DNA of 64,000 nt. Origin: Paenibacillus aceris. GTDB lineage: Bacteria; Bacillota; Bacilli; Paenibacillales; NBRC-103111. How positions within the stretch are numbered: the stretch's first letter is position 1; the number at the start of each line of letters is the position of its first letter. The notes under the pieces are model-generated. The model searched no databases and was not told where the DNA came from. It saw only the letters and a list, made by a program, of their open reading frames with translations. The stretch covers positions 62,001 through 126,000 of the forward strand of contig NZ_JAGGKV010000007.1 of assembly GCF_017874035.1 (NCBI RefSeq), read 5' to 3'. This document shows, in pieces, positions 16,323 to 24,392 of this stretch. The translations under genes were made by a program, and so were the position numbers.

Positions 16323-17003
16323 ATGACAACAGAACGCATGGAGCGAATTATAGGAATCCTCAGTGATTCCTTTTTTCCAATTGTCAAAGCGGGCTTGGTC
16401 TACACGATTCCCCTTACCTTAATTACGTTCACATTAGGACTGATTTTGGCTTTTCTCACGGCGCTAGCCCGCCTATCCGATTTTAAGCCATTGGTGCTTA
16501 TTGCGAAATTCTATGTCTGGGTATTTCGCGGCACACCGCTGCTTGTTCAGCTGTTTATTCTTTTCTACGGCTTCCCGAGTCTGGGTATCACACTGGATCC
16601 GTTTCCGACGGCGATTATTGGTTTTACCTTAAATAAGGGCGCCTACAGCTCAGAAATCATACGTGCCGCGATTCTCTCCATTCCCAAAGGGCAAAGAGAA
16701 GCAGCGTATTCGATTGGCATGACGAAGTGGCAAGCGATGCGGCGCATCATACTTCCGCAGGCGGTTCGCGTGGCGATTCCGCCGCTTGGCAACTCCTTTA
16801 TCAGTCTCACGAAGGATACTTCGCTTGCGGCAACGATTACAGTCACGGAGATGTTTCAAAAAGGACAGCAGATCGCGGCAGTGACCTATGAGCCACTCTG
16901 GCTGTACATGGAGGTAGCGGCGGTTTACCTGGTGTTCAGCACGGTGCTTTCCTATGTCCAGAACAGGCTGGAGAGACGGTATGAGCGAAGCGTAGCAACG
17001 TAG
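16323..17003 (+). CDS. Amino-acid ABC importer permease (TcyB-like)
   Basis: Encodes a 226-residue inner-membrane permease of the His/Glu/Gln family with five predicted helices. The coupling-helix EAA motif is GQREAAYSIGMTKWQAMRRIILPQA (about 120-145), which docks on the ATPase. FRGTPLLVQLFILFYGFPSLGI is the typical second-helix region. It starts 12 bases after the binding-protein gene behind AAGGGA. A single permease type in the operon implies a homodimer channel. Length is normal for the family. Confidence 0.9.
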   Translation: MTTERMERIIGILSDSFFPIVKAGLVYTIPLTLITFTLGLILAFLTALARLSDFKPLVLIAKFYVWVFRGTPLLVQLFILFYGFPSLGITLDPFPTAIIGFTLNKGAYSSEIIRAAILSIPKGQREAAYSIGMTKWQAMRRIILPQAVRVAIPPLGNSFISLTKDTSLAATITVTEMFQKGQQIAAVTYEPLWLYMEVAAVYLVFSTVLSYVQNRLERRYERSVAT

Positions 17004-17017
17004 AAGGAGGGCTAAGC

Positions 17018-17791
17018 ATGAGCATGATTCGGGTAGAACAGTTGCATAAACATTTTCATGGGGTGGAAGTTCTGAAAGGGATTGATTTGTCCGTTCAAAA
17101 AGGGACAACGACCGTCATCATTGGGCCCTCCGGTTCTGGGAAAACGACGCTGCTTCGATGTCTTAATCTGTTGGAGATCCCAAGTCAAGGTAAGCTCACA
17201 CTGGCGAATACGAGCATTTCTTTTACAAGAAAGTCGAAGGTGAGTTACTCTGACTTGATGTCGATACGCAAACAAACGGGGATGGTCTTTCAGAACTATA
17301 ACCTATTCCCGCACTTAACAGCGATAGAAAATGTGATGGAGGGACAAGTCATTGTTCAAAAGCGTACCAAATCCGATGCGCGGAGCTTATCATTGCAGCT
17401 GTTGGACAAGGTAGGTCTGCGGGACCGTGCCGACAGCTACCCTCATGAGCTTTCCGGCGGCCAGCAGCAGCGCGTCGGTATTGCCCGGGCAATGGCGCTG
17501 CATCCCCAGGTTTTATTATTCGATGAGCCGACCTCTGCGCTGGATCCTGAGCTTGTAGGCGATGTTCTTCAGGTTATGAAAGACCTATCGGCCGAAGGGA
17601 TGACCATGGTCATTGTTACGCATGAAATGGGGTTTGCCAGAGAAGTAGCCGACCAAGTTGTGTTTATGGACCAAGGAATTGTTTTGGAAAAAGGCACGCC
17701 TGATCAGGTCTTTGAACTGTCAAACAACGAGCGTACCATGCAATTTCTGAGAAAAATACAGGGAGGACCCAGGTCTACAAATTTTTCCTAA
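17018..17791 (+). CDS. Amino-acid ABC importer ATPase (TcyC-like)
   Basis: Encodes a 257-residue cytosolic ATPase. Walker A is GPSGSGKTT (about 38-46), the Q-loop is in [13 protein letters not shown], the signature is [15 protein letters not shown], and Walker B is [14 protein letters not shown], followed by the switch histidine in VTHEMG. A short insertion ([19 protein letters not shown]) before the Q-loop is also found in TcyC-type ATPases, which supports cystine. It starts 14 bases after the permease stop with AGGAGGG in front. No terminator with a T-run is visible right after the stop. Confidence 0.92.
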   Translation: MSMIRVEQLHKHFHGVEVLKGIDLSVQKGTTTVIIGPSGSGKTTLLRCLNLLEIPSQGKLTLANTSISFTRKSKVSYSDLMSIRKQTGMVFQNYNLFPHLTAIENVMEGQVIVQKRTKSDARSLSLQLLDKVGLRDRADSYPHELSGGQQQRVGIARAMALHPQVLLFDEPTSALDPELVGDVLQVMKDLSAEGMTMVIVTHEMGFAREVADQVVFMDQGIVLEKGTPDQVFELSNNERTMQFLRKIQGGPRSTNFS

Positions 17792-17914
17792 CAAAAGACG
17801 ACAATTTTCCATACAATTCCCTAAAAATACTATAATCTTGCTCCCCTCACTTCGACAGATATTACAAGCTGGGTGTTGTACTATTTGAGTACATACATCT
17901 AGGAGGTGCAATTG

Positions 17915-18244
17915 TTGATAGATAAGAATTTGAGGAACAGTGCAGTTAAGTTCGTGAAGAATGATATGGAACGGGTTTTGAGAGATTTGGAAAGTGGGAT
18001 CATTACTAGAGATCAGGCCATTGGCAGTTTGAATACACTTTTCAACATCTCTTCCGGGATTGAGGACACGGTACATATGCAAATGATTTGCAGGATTACT
18101 GCCTACATACGAACGACAAGTTTTTACGGTCAAATCAGGAAAATGTATGCGAATAAACTGTTTCATGAGCAGCCAGCTCCAATACCAATACCGGAAGAGA
18201 TACCCGCCCCTCCTATGAAGATGCTTGAGAAGATCGTTCGATAG
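17915..18244 (+). CDS. Small hypothetical protein
   Basis: Encodes about 109 residues. The first 75 are helical (NSAVKFVKNDMERVLRDLESGIITRDQAIGSLNTLFNISSG), and a proline-rich tail (PAPIPIPEEIPAPP) precedes a last basic helix. There is no signal peptide or membrane segment. TTG at 17915 lies eight bases after AGGAGG; a TTG at 17912 and GTG at 17906 are alternatives. A consensus-like -10 (TATAAT, 17831-17836) lies ahead and a strong terminator follows, so it is a separate unit. I do not recognise a family. Confidence 0.65.
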   Translation: MIDKNLRNSAVKFVKNDMERVLRDLESGIITRDQAIGSLNTLFNISSGIEDTVHMQMICRITAYIRTTSFYGQIRKMYANKLFHEQPAPIPIPEEIPAPPMKMLEKIVR

Positions 18245-18267
18245 GCATGATATGGGTTCTACATAAG

Positions 18268-18309
18268 AAAGCCTTCAATCCAACTGTAGAGGTGGACTGA
18301 AGGCTTTTT
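18268..18309 (+). terminator. Intrinsic terminator
   Basis: AAAGCCTTCA pairs with TGAAGGCTTT (18268-18277 with 18298-18307), with a run of T after it. It lies between converging genes and its A-run may let it act on both strands. Confidence 0.88.
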
Positions 18310-18333
18310 GAACATAGAATTTCTATCTTTGTA

Positions 18334-18765
18334 TTAATTGTTAGTTGGTTGGTCCGTGAAAATGTGGAAGGTAACGCCGAACTTGTCTACTACCTGACCG
18401 TATGCAGGACTAAAATGCGTTTCTGTAAGCGGCATGATGACGCGTCCGCCATCCTCTAGCGCATGGTAGATCTGTTTGGATTTCTCGACATCTTTAATCG
18501 ATATGCAAATGGTAACGTTAGCGCCCTTCTGAACAGGCTGTCCCGGGAAAGCGTCGGATAGCATCAGACGCGTTTCGCCAACCATCAGCATCGCATGGCC
18601 GATAAGCTCTTTCGACTCGACAGGCAGAGGGAAATCAGGATTTGCCGGCATTTCGCCGAATGTTTGCGTGAAGACCAATTGGGCTCCTAAAGCTTTCTCA
18701 TAAAATTGGATCGCTTCCTTTGCATTTCCTTCCATGACTAGATAAGGGTCTAAACGTAATGTCAT
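18334..18765 (-). CDS. VOC-family protein, PhnB-like
   Basis: Encodes a 143-residue glyoxalase-fold protein of the PhnB/3-demethylubiquinone methyltransferase-like type. It has the typical opening LDPYLVMEGNAKEAIQFYEKALGA, the glycine-rich middle HAMLMVGETRLMLSDAFPG and the closing strand GQVVDKFGVTFHIF. Several of the metal ligands used by true glyoxalases are not evident, so it may be a binding or chaperone-like member. The ATG at 18765 follows AGGAG. A perfect -10 (TATAAT, minus strand, about 18788-18793) lies close upstream. Function is unknown. Confidence 0.85.
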   Translation of the reverse strand: MTLRLDPYLVMEGNAKEAIQFYEKALGAQLVFTQTFGEMPANPDFPLPVESKELIGHAMLMVGETRLMLSDAFPGQPVQKGANVTICISIKDVEKSKQIYHALEDGGRVIMPLTETHFSPAYGQVVDKFGVTFHIFTDQPTNN

Positions 18766-18853
18766 CTTCCATCAGCTCCTAGGCTCATTATAGTAGAGTC
18801 ATTGTAAAAAATGCTTACCTCTTATTATTACCATAAAACGCCTGAAAAATAAA

Positions 18854-18865
18854 GAACACATGTTC
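18854..18865. promoter_or_regulatory. LexA (SOS) box-like palindrome
   Basis: GAACACATGTTC followed by G matches the Gram-positive LexA consensus CGAACRNRYGTTYG at all but the first base. It lies 89 bases before the PhnB-like gene and 161 bases before rlmN, further from both starts than most working SOS boxes. It may be a chance palindrome. Confidence 0.4.
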
Positions 18866-19025
18866 GATTTTTTGTAAATTCATTGTAAATTCTGAGATCT
18901 GGCGCTGGAAGCTCACTCCTCTTGTGTTCACGCACGATTTTTGGCACAATAATAACTAGATGGTAGGCTTCGGCTGCTTAGTAGAACTTGGACTGTACGT
19001 GAAAGTCTTGAAAAGAGGATAACGA

Positions 19026-20108
19026 ATGAATAAAGGGTCCATTTATGGATTAACGTTTGATCAATTGGTTGCTTGGCTCGCTGAGAAAGGGTTCAAAAGG
19101 TCGCGGGCTTTACTCGTTTGGGATTGGCTGTATCGGAAGCGGGTAACCGACTTCTCGGAGATGACGGATGTGAAACAAGACTGCCTGCAGGTGTTGGAAG
19201 AGCATTTTGCCATCCAAACCTTGACGGAGCATTTAAAACAAGAGTCAGCAGACGGGACGATTAAATTTCTGTTCAAACTAATGGACGGGAATCTGATTGA
19301 AACCGTGCTGATGCGGCATAAATACGGCCTATCCGTGTGTGTAACGACACAGGTTGGCTGCAATATCGGGTGCAGTTTCTGTGCAAGCGGCCTGCTGGCC
19401 AAGAGCCGTGACCTCACAAGCGCGGAAATCGTGGAACAAATTATGAAGGTTCAGCTTCATTTGGATAGCAAGGGCGCGAACGAGCACGTCAGCCATATTG
19501 TTGTGATGGGGATTGGCGAGCCTTTCGACAATTTCAAAAATATGGTGGATTTCATCCGTGTCGTGAAGGATCAGAAAGGGCTCGATATCGCTGCGAGACA
19601 TATCACTGTTTCTACGAGTGGTCTGGCTGATAAAATCAGAGAATTCGCGGATTCCGATTTGAAGACGAACCTCGCGATTTCCTTGCATGCCCCGACGAAC
19701 GAGCTTCGTACGCGGATCATGAAAATCAATAAAGCGATCCCAATTGAGAAGTTGATGAGTTCGATTGAGTATTATTTGGAGAAAACGAACCGGAGAATTA
19801 CGATCGAGTATATTTTGCTGAAGGACGTCAATGACGGCCGAGAGCATGCGCTCCAGCTGGCGGAGCTGATTCAGCACATCCGCCAGCTCGCTAATGTGAA
19901 TCTTATCCCGTACAATCCGGTGGATGAGCATAGCCAGTATCAACGGAGCGAGCGGGAGTCGGTACGGGCTTTCTATGATACGCTGAAAAAGCAGGGCATC
20001 TCCTGCAGCGTCCGTCTTGAGCACGGTACGGATATTGATGCCGCTTGTGGACAATTGCGAAGCAAACAGATCAAGAAATCCACAGAGGATAACTTGGTTG
20101 CCCAATAA
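19026..20108 (+). CDS. rlmN: 23S rRNA (adenine(2503)-C2)-methyltransferase
   Basis: Encodes a 360-residue radical-SAM enzyme that methylates C2 of A2503 in 23S rRNA (and A37 of some tRNAs). The radical-SAM cluster is C112-x3-C116-x2-C119 (GCNIGCSFC). The resolving cysteine near the end is C341 (DIDAACGQL). [10 protein letters not shown] and HITVSTSGL are the SAM-binding turns. Full-length, with the N-terminal accessory helix-hairpin region ([15 protein letters not shown]). The ATG follows AGAGGA. It is monocistronic; in many Bacillota rlmN lies in a prpC/prkC operon, so this may be a second copy. The pattern is RlmN and not the resistance enzyme Cfr. Confidence 0.93.
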   Translation: MNKGSIYGLTFDQLVAWLAEKGFKRSRALLVWDWLYRKRVTDFSEMTDVKQDCLQVLEEHFAIQTLTEHLKQESADGTIKFLFKLMDGNLIETVLMRHKYGLSVCVTTQVGCNIGCSFCASGLLAKSRDLTSAEIVEQIMKVQLHLDSKGANEHVSHIVVMGIGEPFDNFKNMVDFIRVVKDQKGLDIAARHITVSTSGLADKIREFADSDLKTNLAISLHAPTNELRTRIMKINKAIPIEKLMSSIEYYLEKTNRRITIEYILLKDVNDGREHALQLAELIQHIRQLANVNLIPYNPVDEHSQYQRSERESVRAFYDTLKKQGISCSVRLEHGTDIDAACGQLRSKQIKKSTEDNLVAQ

Positions 20109-20109
20109 G

Positions 20110-20159
20110 AAAAGAACCTTCCATTCCACGTTTTTCGTGGTTTGAAAGGTTCTTTTTTT
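20110..20159. terminator. Bidirectional terminator after rlmN
   Basis: AGAACCTT pairs with AAGGTTCT, with an inner CCACG/CGTGG hairpin and T7 on the plus strand. It separates rlmN from the converging membrane-protein gene. Confidence 0.88.
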
Positions 20160-20190
20160 GATTGGCTGAAGATACCTCTATCTTGTGCAT

Positions 20191-20709
20191 TTAGTATTTG
20201 CTTGTTTCCCGACCGCGCATGAACATCAAGGCCAAGCCGGCGACAATGAGCACGATGGCGAAGATCGGCTGGTTGTGGAAGATGCCGGAGAAGAGGGAAC
20301 CGATCGAGAAAATCGTAAAGAACAAGAGGGACATCACGGTTAGAATATTGATTGGAATAAGCAGCCATTTGTTGCGCCCGCCGAACCAATACAGCTCGAA
20401 CAAACCAACCGCGACCGCCAGCATGAAGCCTGGCCACATTAAATGCCAGATGTCGAACAGCATGGAGATTTGGCAAATGACGCCTGCCGTCAGCAGAATA
20501 CCGCCGGGCACCAGTACCCCAACGCCTCTGCGCTGCAGGATGAAGAAGTACAACCAATGGAAGAACACACCCACTGGGATGACGAATAAGGTTGGCCAAA
20601 AATACTCGAAAATCGTACCGGTACTGAACGTGATTTCCCCTTTTAGAAACATGAAAACTCCTAAAAGAATCAAGATCGGTCCGAGAAAAGCGCTGCGATT
20701 CATATTCAC
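20191..20709 (-). CDS. Multi-pass membrane protein (LiaF-like transmembrane region)
   Basis: Encodes about 172 residues with five or six hydrophobic segments (for example AFLGPILILLGVFMFLKG and GPGG-type turns such as LVPGGILLTAGVICQI). The layout resembles the LiaF/DUF5668 transmembrane domain, in which repeated G-x-L-L-x-x-G helices occur, but the globular C-terminal LiaF domain is absent. The start is GTG 20709, eight bases after AGGAG; GTG 20718 and ATG 20703 are alternatives. It diverges from the secreted helical protein. Function is not known. Confidence 0.7.
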   Translation of the reverse strand: MNMNRSAFLGPILILLGVFMFLKGEITFSTGTIFEYFWPTLFVIPVGVFFHWLYFFILQRRGVGVLVPGGILLTAGVICQISMLFDIWHLMWPGFMLAVAVGLFELYWFGGRNKWLLIPINILTVMSLLFFTIFSIGSLFSGIFHNQPIFAIVLIVAGLALMFMRGRETSKY

Positions 20710-20795
20710 TATACTCACTCCTATATTAGTTTAATCATTACGACTAGCTTATCATGCCGCATAGGGTGTGTCCTCCTGCTTAGGTGGAGGAGGGT

Positions 20796-20819
20796 ATCGG
20801 TCTGAGGACCGATTTTTGC
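20796..20819 (+). terminator. Terminator-like hairpin in the leader of the secreted-protein gene
   Basis: ATCGGTC-TGA-GGACCGAT forms a short strong hairpin followed by TTTTT. It is preceded by a second inverted repeat, TCCTCC/GGAGGA (20771-20792). It lies 122 bases before the next start codon and could be an attenuator or the end of a short untranslated transcript. Confidence 0.5.
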
Positions 20820-20940
20820 GTTAGCCGATAGATGTCTGCAATGATGATCATCCTTCCTCCCTCTTTTATGAATGAAAACGACTCGTGAGTACACAATATA
20901 ACGAGCTGTTTCCCATTTATATTTAAAGGAGAAGATACCT

Positions 20941-21600
20941 ATGCAAGGTAAGTTGATCAAGTTAACGCTGTTGTCTCTATCCATTGCTTTCAGCACGGCG
21001 CCAATCCGGGCAGAGGCACACATGGACGACCGTGCAGTGGCCGCTAAGCAGATGATGTATACACAATCGATGGTACAACTGAAGGGCGATTTAAGAAGGC
21101 TGTGGCTGGATCATGCGATTTGGACACGCAACTACGTGGTAAGCGCCCTTGCCGGTCTAGAAAATAAAGATAAAACACTAGCTAGGCTGTTAAGGAATCA
21201 GCAGGATATTGGGAATGCGATTAAGCCATTCTATGGGGAAGATGCAGGGAATCAGCTCGGCAAGCTGTTGACGGAGCACATTGTGATCGCAGGCAAGGTG
21301 GTTGATGCGGCGAAAAGCGGAAATACGGCGGAGTTCGACAAAGCTAACAAGGACTGGTACCGCAACGCCGACGATATCGCCTCCTTTTTAAGCAAAGCTA
21401 ATCCGAATTGGCCGATGAAGATGATGCAGGATTTGATGTATGTTCATTTGCAAATGTTGACGGAAGATGTAAAAGCAATGCTCAAAAAGGACTGGGATGC
21501 CGATATTATGTGGTTCGATAAAGGCGCGGACCATCTTACGATGATCGCCGATGTGTTGACAGACGGCATTATTAAGCAATTTCCGCAAAAGTTCAAATAA
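20941..21600 (+). CDS. Secreted helical-bundle protein of unknown function
   Basis: Encodes 219 residues with a signal peptide (cleavage near ARA/EAH, about residue 24-27). The mature protein is all helix. Histidines and acids sit at regular helix positions: H58 in LWLDHAIWTRNYV, E112-H113 in LLTEHIVIA, D138 and D144-D145 in WYRNADDIASFL, H169 and E175 in YVHLQMLTEDV, and H198 in GADHLTMIADVL. This spread resembles a metal-binding four-helix bundle, though no known ferritin or hemerythrin motif is present. The ATG follows AAAGGAG. The gene stands alone and is closed by a strong terminator. I do not recognise an assigned function. Confidence 0.75.
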   Translation: MQGKLIKLTLLSLSIAFSTAPIRAEAHMDDRAVAAKQMMYTQSMVQLKGDLRRLWLDHAIWTRNYVVSALAGLENKDKTLARLLRNQQDIGNAIKPFYGEDAGNQLGKLLTEHIVIAGKVVDAAKSGNTAEFDKANKDWYRNADDIASFLSKANPNWPMKMMQDLMYVHLQMLTEDVKAMLKKDWDADIMWFDKGADHLTMIADVLTDGIIKQFPQKFK

Positions 21601-21605
21601 ACGTG

Positions 21606-21660
21606 AAAAAAGGACTGTTCCGAAAGTCATGTCAGACTTTCGGAGACAGTCCCTTTTTAT
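21606..21660. terminator. Bidirectional terminator between secreted-protein gene and thrC
   Basis: AAAAGGACTGT pairs with ACAGTCCCTTTT, and the inside pairs TCCGAAAGTC with GACTTTCGGA. The stem is over 20 bp with A-run and T-run flanks. Confidence 0.92.
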
Positions 21661-23049
21661 TTAAAAAAATGTAACAAGTTGATCCTTGATTTCGTCATTC
21701 GAACCGCCAACTACCGTTTGGAATTGCGGCTTGTCGAACAATGCCTGAATCTGCTGCGGGTACGTTTGCTCGATGCCGCGAAGACGGATGGACTCGTCGA
21801 ATTTCGCCGGATGAGCGGTGGAAAGAGCAACCGTCACTTCGCCGTCAGCCGCAATGTGGTCGGCAGCCGCCACGCCGCACGCCGTGTGCGGATCAAGCAG
21901 ATAGCCATACTCCTTGTAGTAGGAGCTGATCGTATCCAAGCACTCCTCGTTCTGTACGCCGTACGCGGCAAAATCCGCTTGCACGGCTTGCAATTTGTCG
22001 GCAGGGATAACAATGCGGCCTTCGGCTTTAAACTGAGCCATCAGCGCAGTGACAGCTTCTGCGTCTTCGCCGTAGAGGTAGAAAAGATAGCGCTCGAAAT
22101 TGCTCGCTACTTGAATATCCATGGAAGGGCTGTACGTGCCGCGGAAAGCTCCCGGCTGATATACGCCTTCCTTCACGAAACGCTCAAGGATGTTGTTTTC
22201 GTTCGTCGCAAGAATGAGTTTATGAATCGGCAGACCCATCTTTTGAGCGAGATAACCGGCAAAAATATCGCCGAAGTTACCGGTCGGCACGCTGAAGTTA
22301 ATCTTTGCCCCTGGATCATTTGCCGTCGTTTGGAAATAAGCATAGAAGTAATACACGGTTTGCGCCAAAATACGGGCGATATTGATGGAGTTAATCGCGC
22401 GCAGATGGTAGCGGTGCTTGAACTCAACGTCAGCAAACAGCTCCTTGATGATGCGCTGGCAGTCGTCGAAGGTGCCTTCGACGGAGAGATTCAGTACGTT
22501 CTCGCTGTCAACAGTCGTCATCTGCAGCTCCTGCACCCGGCTCACCTTCTGGTGAGGATGAAGGATACAGATGCGGATGCCTTCCTTACCGCGCACACCT
22601 TCAATGGCGGAAGCGCCGGTGTCGCCGGAAGTCGCGCCGAGAATGTGAATGATGGAGTTCGTTTTGCGGGAAACGTACGCATACAGATTGCCTAGGAATT
22701 GCAGCGCAATGTCCTTGAAGGCAAAAGTCGGACCGTGGAACAATTCCAGTACATACGTGCCATCGTTCAGGCGTTTAACAGGCGTTACAGCTTCATCGCG
22801 GAACGTGGCATAGCTGTCGTCAACGAGCTGCTTAAGCTCAGCGCGAGGAATTTCATTTTCGATAAATAGCGAGAAAATTTCAAGCGCAAGCTCCGAGTAG
22901 GAGAGCTTTTGCCATTTCTGGAGCGTCTCTGTGGAAAGCTGCGGGATCGTTTTTGGAACAAGCAAACCGCCGTCGTTCGCCAATCCCATCAGGATGGCAT
23001 CGATAAATCCGAGGGGTTCTACTTTTCCGCGTGTGCTAATGTATTCCAT
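21661..23049 (-). CDS. thrC: Threonine synthase
   Basis: Encodes a 462-residue PLP enzyme that turns O-phosphohomoserine into threonine. The cofactor lysine is K112 in HGPTFAFKDIALQF. The opening EYISTRGKV and the phosphate-binding stretch GATSGDTGASA are typical of the longer, E. coli-type threonine synthase, whereas B. subtilis has the shorter type, so this is a fold-type II class difference worth noting. VPTGNFGDIFAGY is the glycine-rich loop near the cofactor. The ATG follows AAGGGG. It is monocistronic, away from hom and thrB. No T-box or threonine attenuator was seen upstream. Confidence 0.94.
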   Translation of the reverse strand: MEYISTRGKVEPLGFIDAILMGLANDGGLLVPKTIPQLSTETLQKWQKLSYSELALEIFSLFIENEIPRAELKQLVDDSYATFRDEAVTPVKRLNDGTYVLELFHGPTFAFKDIALQFLGNLYAYVSRKTNSIIHILGATSGDTGASAIEGVRGKEGIRICILHPHQKVSRVQELQMTTVDSENVLNLSVEGTFDDCQRIIKELFADVEFKHRYHLRAINSINIARILAQTVYYFYAYFQTTANDPGAKINFSVPTGNFGDIFAGYLAQKMGLPIHKLILATNENNILERFVKEGVYQPGAFRGTYSPSMDIQVASNFERYLFYLYGEDAEAVTALMAQFKAEGRIVIPADKLQAVQADFAAYGVQNEECLDTISSYYKEYGYLLDPHTACGVAAADHIAADGEVTVALSTAHPAKFDESIRLRGIEQTYPQQIQALFDKPQFQTVVGGSNDEIKDQLVTFF

Positions 23050-23124
23050 ATAAGTCCCCTTATTCGAATGAATTTTCAGTTATTGTATCAAAAAACAACT
23101 CATTTGGACAGTGCGATCAACCAC

Positions 23125-23170
23125 GATGAAGAAAGAAACCTCCCAGACGTGATGGAAGGTTTCAGCATTT
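23125..23170 (-). terminator. Terminator of the stalk-domain protein gene
   Basis: Read on the minus strand, GAAACCTTCC pairs with GGGAGGTTTC, followed by TTTCTT. It lies between this gene and thrC, which run in the same direction. Confidence 0.7.
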
Positions 23171-23186
23171 TACATGAATTGATAAT

Positions 23187-24215
23187 TTATTCTTCCTTAT
23201 CAGCTACAACGATTTTCCAAGCTGTACCGATAGGGGGCAGGCTTTTTGTCAGGGCTGGTCCATAGAATCCGATCACATTGGCGCCTTTCACAAGCTTCGA
23301 TGTCTCAACTTTGTCCCCATTTTTGTCAACGATGGCTGTATCTTTCGTAAGGTGCAGAACCACTTCGCCCGGCGCTGTTTCCGTTAAGCCTTCGCCTTTA
23401 ACAAGAATGCTAAGATCGTCCTTGTTTTCGCTGCGGACTTCTTCTATTACACCTGCAGTACCGATCAGACCCGCTTGTGTTTTCGCATCCAAAACAGTAA
23501 CCTTAGACGTTGGCGTTTGCGGCGGCAGGCTCATCGTCATGACCATGGAGTGCTCAGCAGAAACGGTTAAGCCTACGTGCAGATCGGAAAGACTAAGCTT
23601 AGTGCCGTCAAGCATTTGGAAGACAGTCTCTTTGCCAACGTTAAGAACAAGGCCATCTGTGCCAACGCCCTGGATGTGGATCTGCGCATTGTCACCATCC
23701 GTGCGGATCGAAGTGATCACGCCTGTTGCTTGCACTTTTTTCGCCTCTTCCTTCATGGAGATCGAGAGCGTGCTGCCTTTGGATGCAACTGATCCGTGAA
23801 GCACTTTGCTCACGAAAGAAACGGGAACGTACAGTTTGCTGTTAACCAATTCAGGAGCTGTGCCCAGCGTTGTAAGCATTTTATTAATCGTGTAGCGGTC
23901 TTCACCGGTTTTCACGGTTGTGAACTGATTGCCTTTTGTCAAATCAACAGCATAGGTTTCCGGATTCCATGTAAGGGTGAAGCCAAGGCTTTCCGTTACG
24001 GCACGAAGCGGCAGCATAGCCTCAGTTGCGCCAGCTTTCAAAAATCCATTTTCAGAAATAGCCACTCCGTCAACTTGTACGGTAACTGGATTTTCAATTT
24101 GTGTTTTAACAGGTAAAACTTGAACGGTATCGTTTGGCGCGGCATAAGCCGTACCCGCAGTCATCATGGCAGAGAGGGATATAAGGGCCAAGCTTTTTTT
24201 CATAACAGGTTTCAT
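23187..24215 (-). CDS. Secreted protein with copper amine oxidase N-terminal-like (stalk) domain
   Basis: Encodes 342 residues with a signal peptide (cleavage near AYA/APN). The first mature domain (about 45-155) is the copper amine oxidase N-terminal-like fold common in Paenibacillus exported proteins: a short strand, MLPLRAVTESLGFTLTWNPETYAVDL and KLYVPVSFVSKVLHG. The remainder carries two similar beta-rich repeats (ATGVITSIRTDGDNAQIHIQG and TAGVIEEVRSENKDDLSILVKG), each a small barrel-like unit. The ATG at 24215 follows AAAGGAA. It is a cell-surface or wall-associated protein; the domain is structural and says nothing about oxidase activity. Function is unknown. Confidence 0.85.
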   Translation of the reverse strand: MKPVMKKSLALISLSAMMTAGTAYAAPNDTVQVLPVKTQIENPVTVQVDGVAISENGFLKAGATEAMLPLRAVTESLGFTLTWNPETYAVDLTKGNQFTTVKTGEDRYTINKMLTTLGTAPELVNSKLYVPVSFVSKVLHGSVASKGSTLSISMKEEAKKVQATGVITSIRTDGDNAQIHIQGVGTDGLVLNVGKETVFQMLDGTKLSLSDLHVGLTVSAEHSMVMTMSLPPQTPTSKVTVLDAKTQAGLIGTAGVIEEVRSENKDDLSILVKGEGLTETAPGEVVLHLTKDTAIVDKNGDKVETSKLVKGANVIGFYGPALTKSLPPIGTAWKIVVADKEE

Positions 24216-24392
24216 GGTTGTATTTCCTTTCTGTATGTAAAGTTAATGTTAGTCTGTCCTCTTAAACGTTAGAAATTTCCTTAATGTTGCATGAACAGGA
24301 AAATTTAATTAAACCTAACTTCATCATGGACTTCAACAGGCCGAAACTATAGAATCAATTATGTGTGCGAAAAATGGAAAGAGGTGGAATTC

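Noticed and set aside
19026..20108. Cfr-type ribosomal resistance methyltransferase
   Set aside because: The cluster spacing, the N-terminal accessory domain and the flanking motifs ([22 protein letters not shown]) follow RlmN of Bacillus.
20763..20862. Known riboswitch in the leader of the secreted-protein gene
   Set aside because: The bases do not fit the fluoride, guanidine, preQ1 or SAM consensus as far as I can judge by eye.
21679..22695. Plus-strand open frame of about 338 codons opposite thrC
   Set aside because: It lies wholly inside thrC, which has the intact cofactor lysine and glycine loops. No ribosome binding site or family pattern supports the antisense frame.
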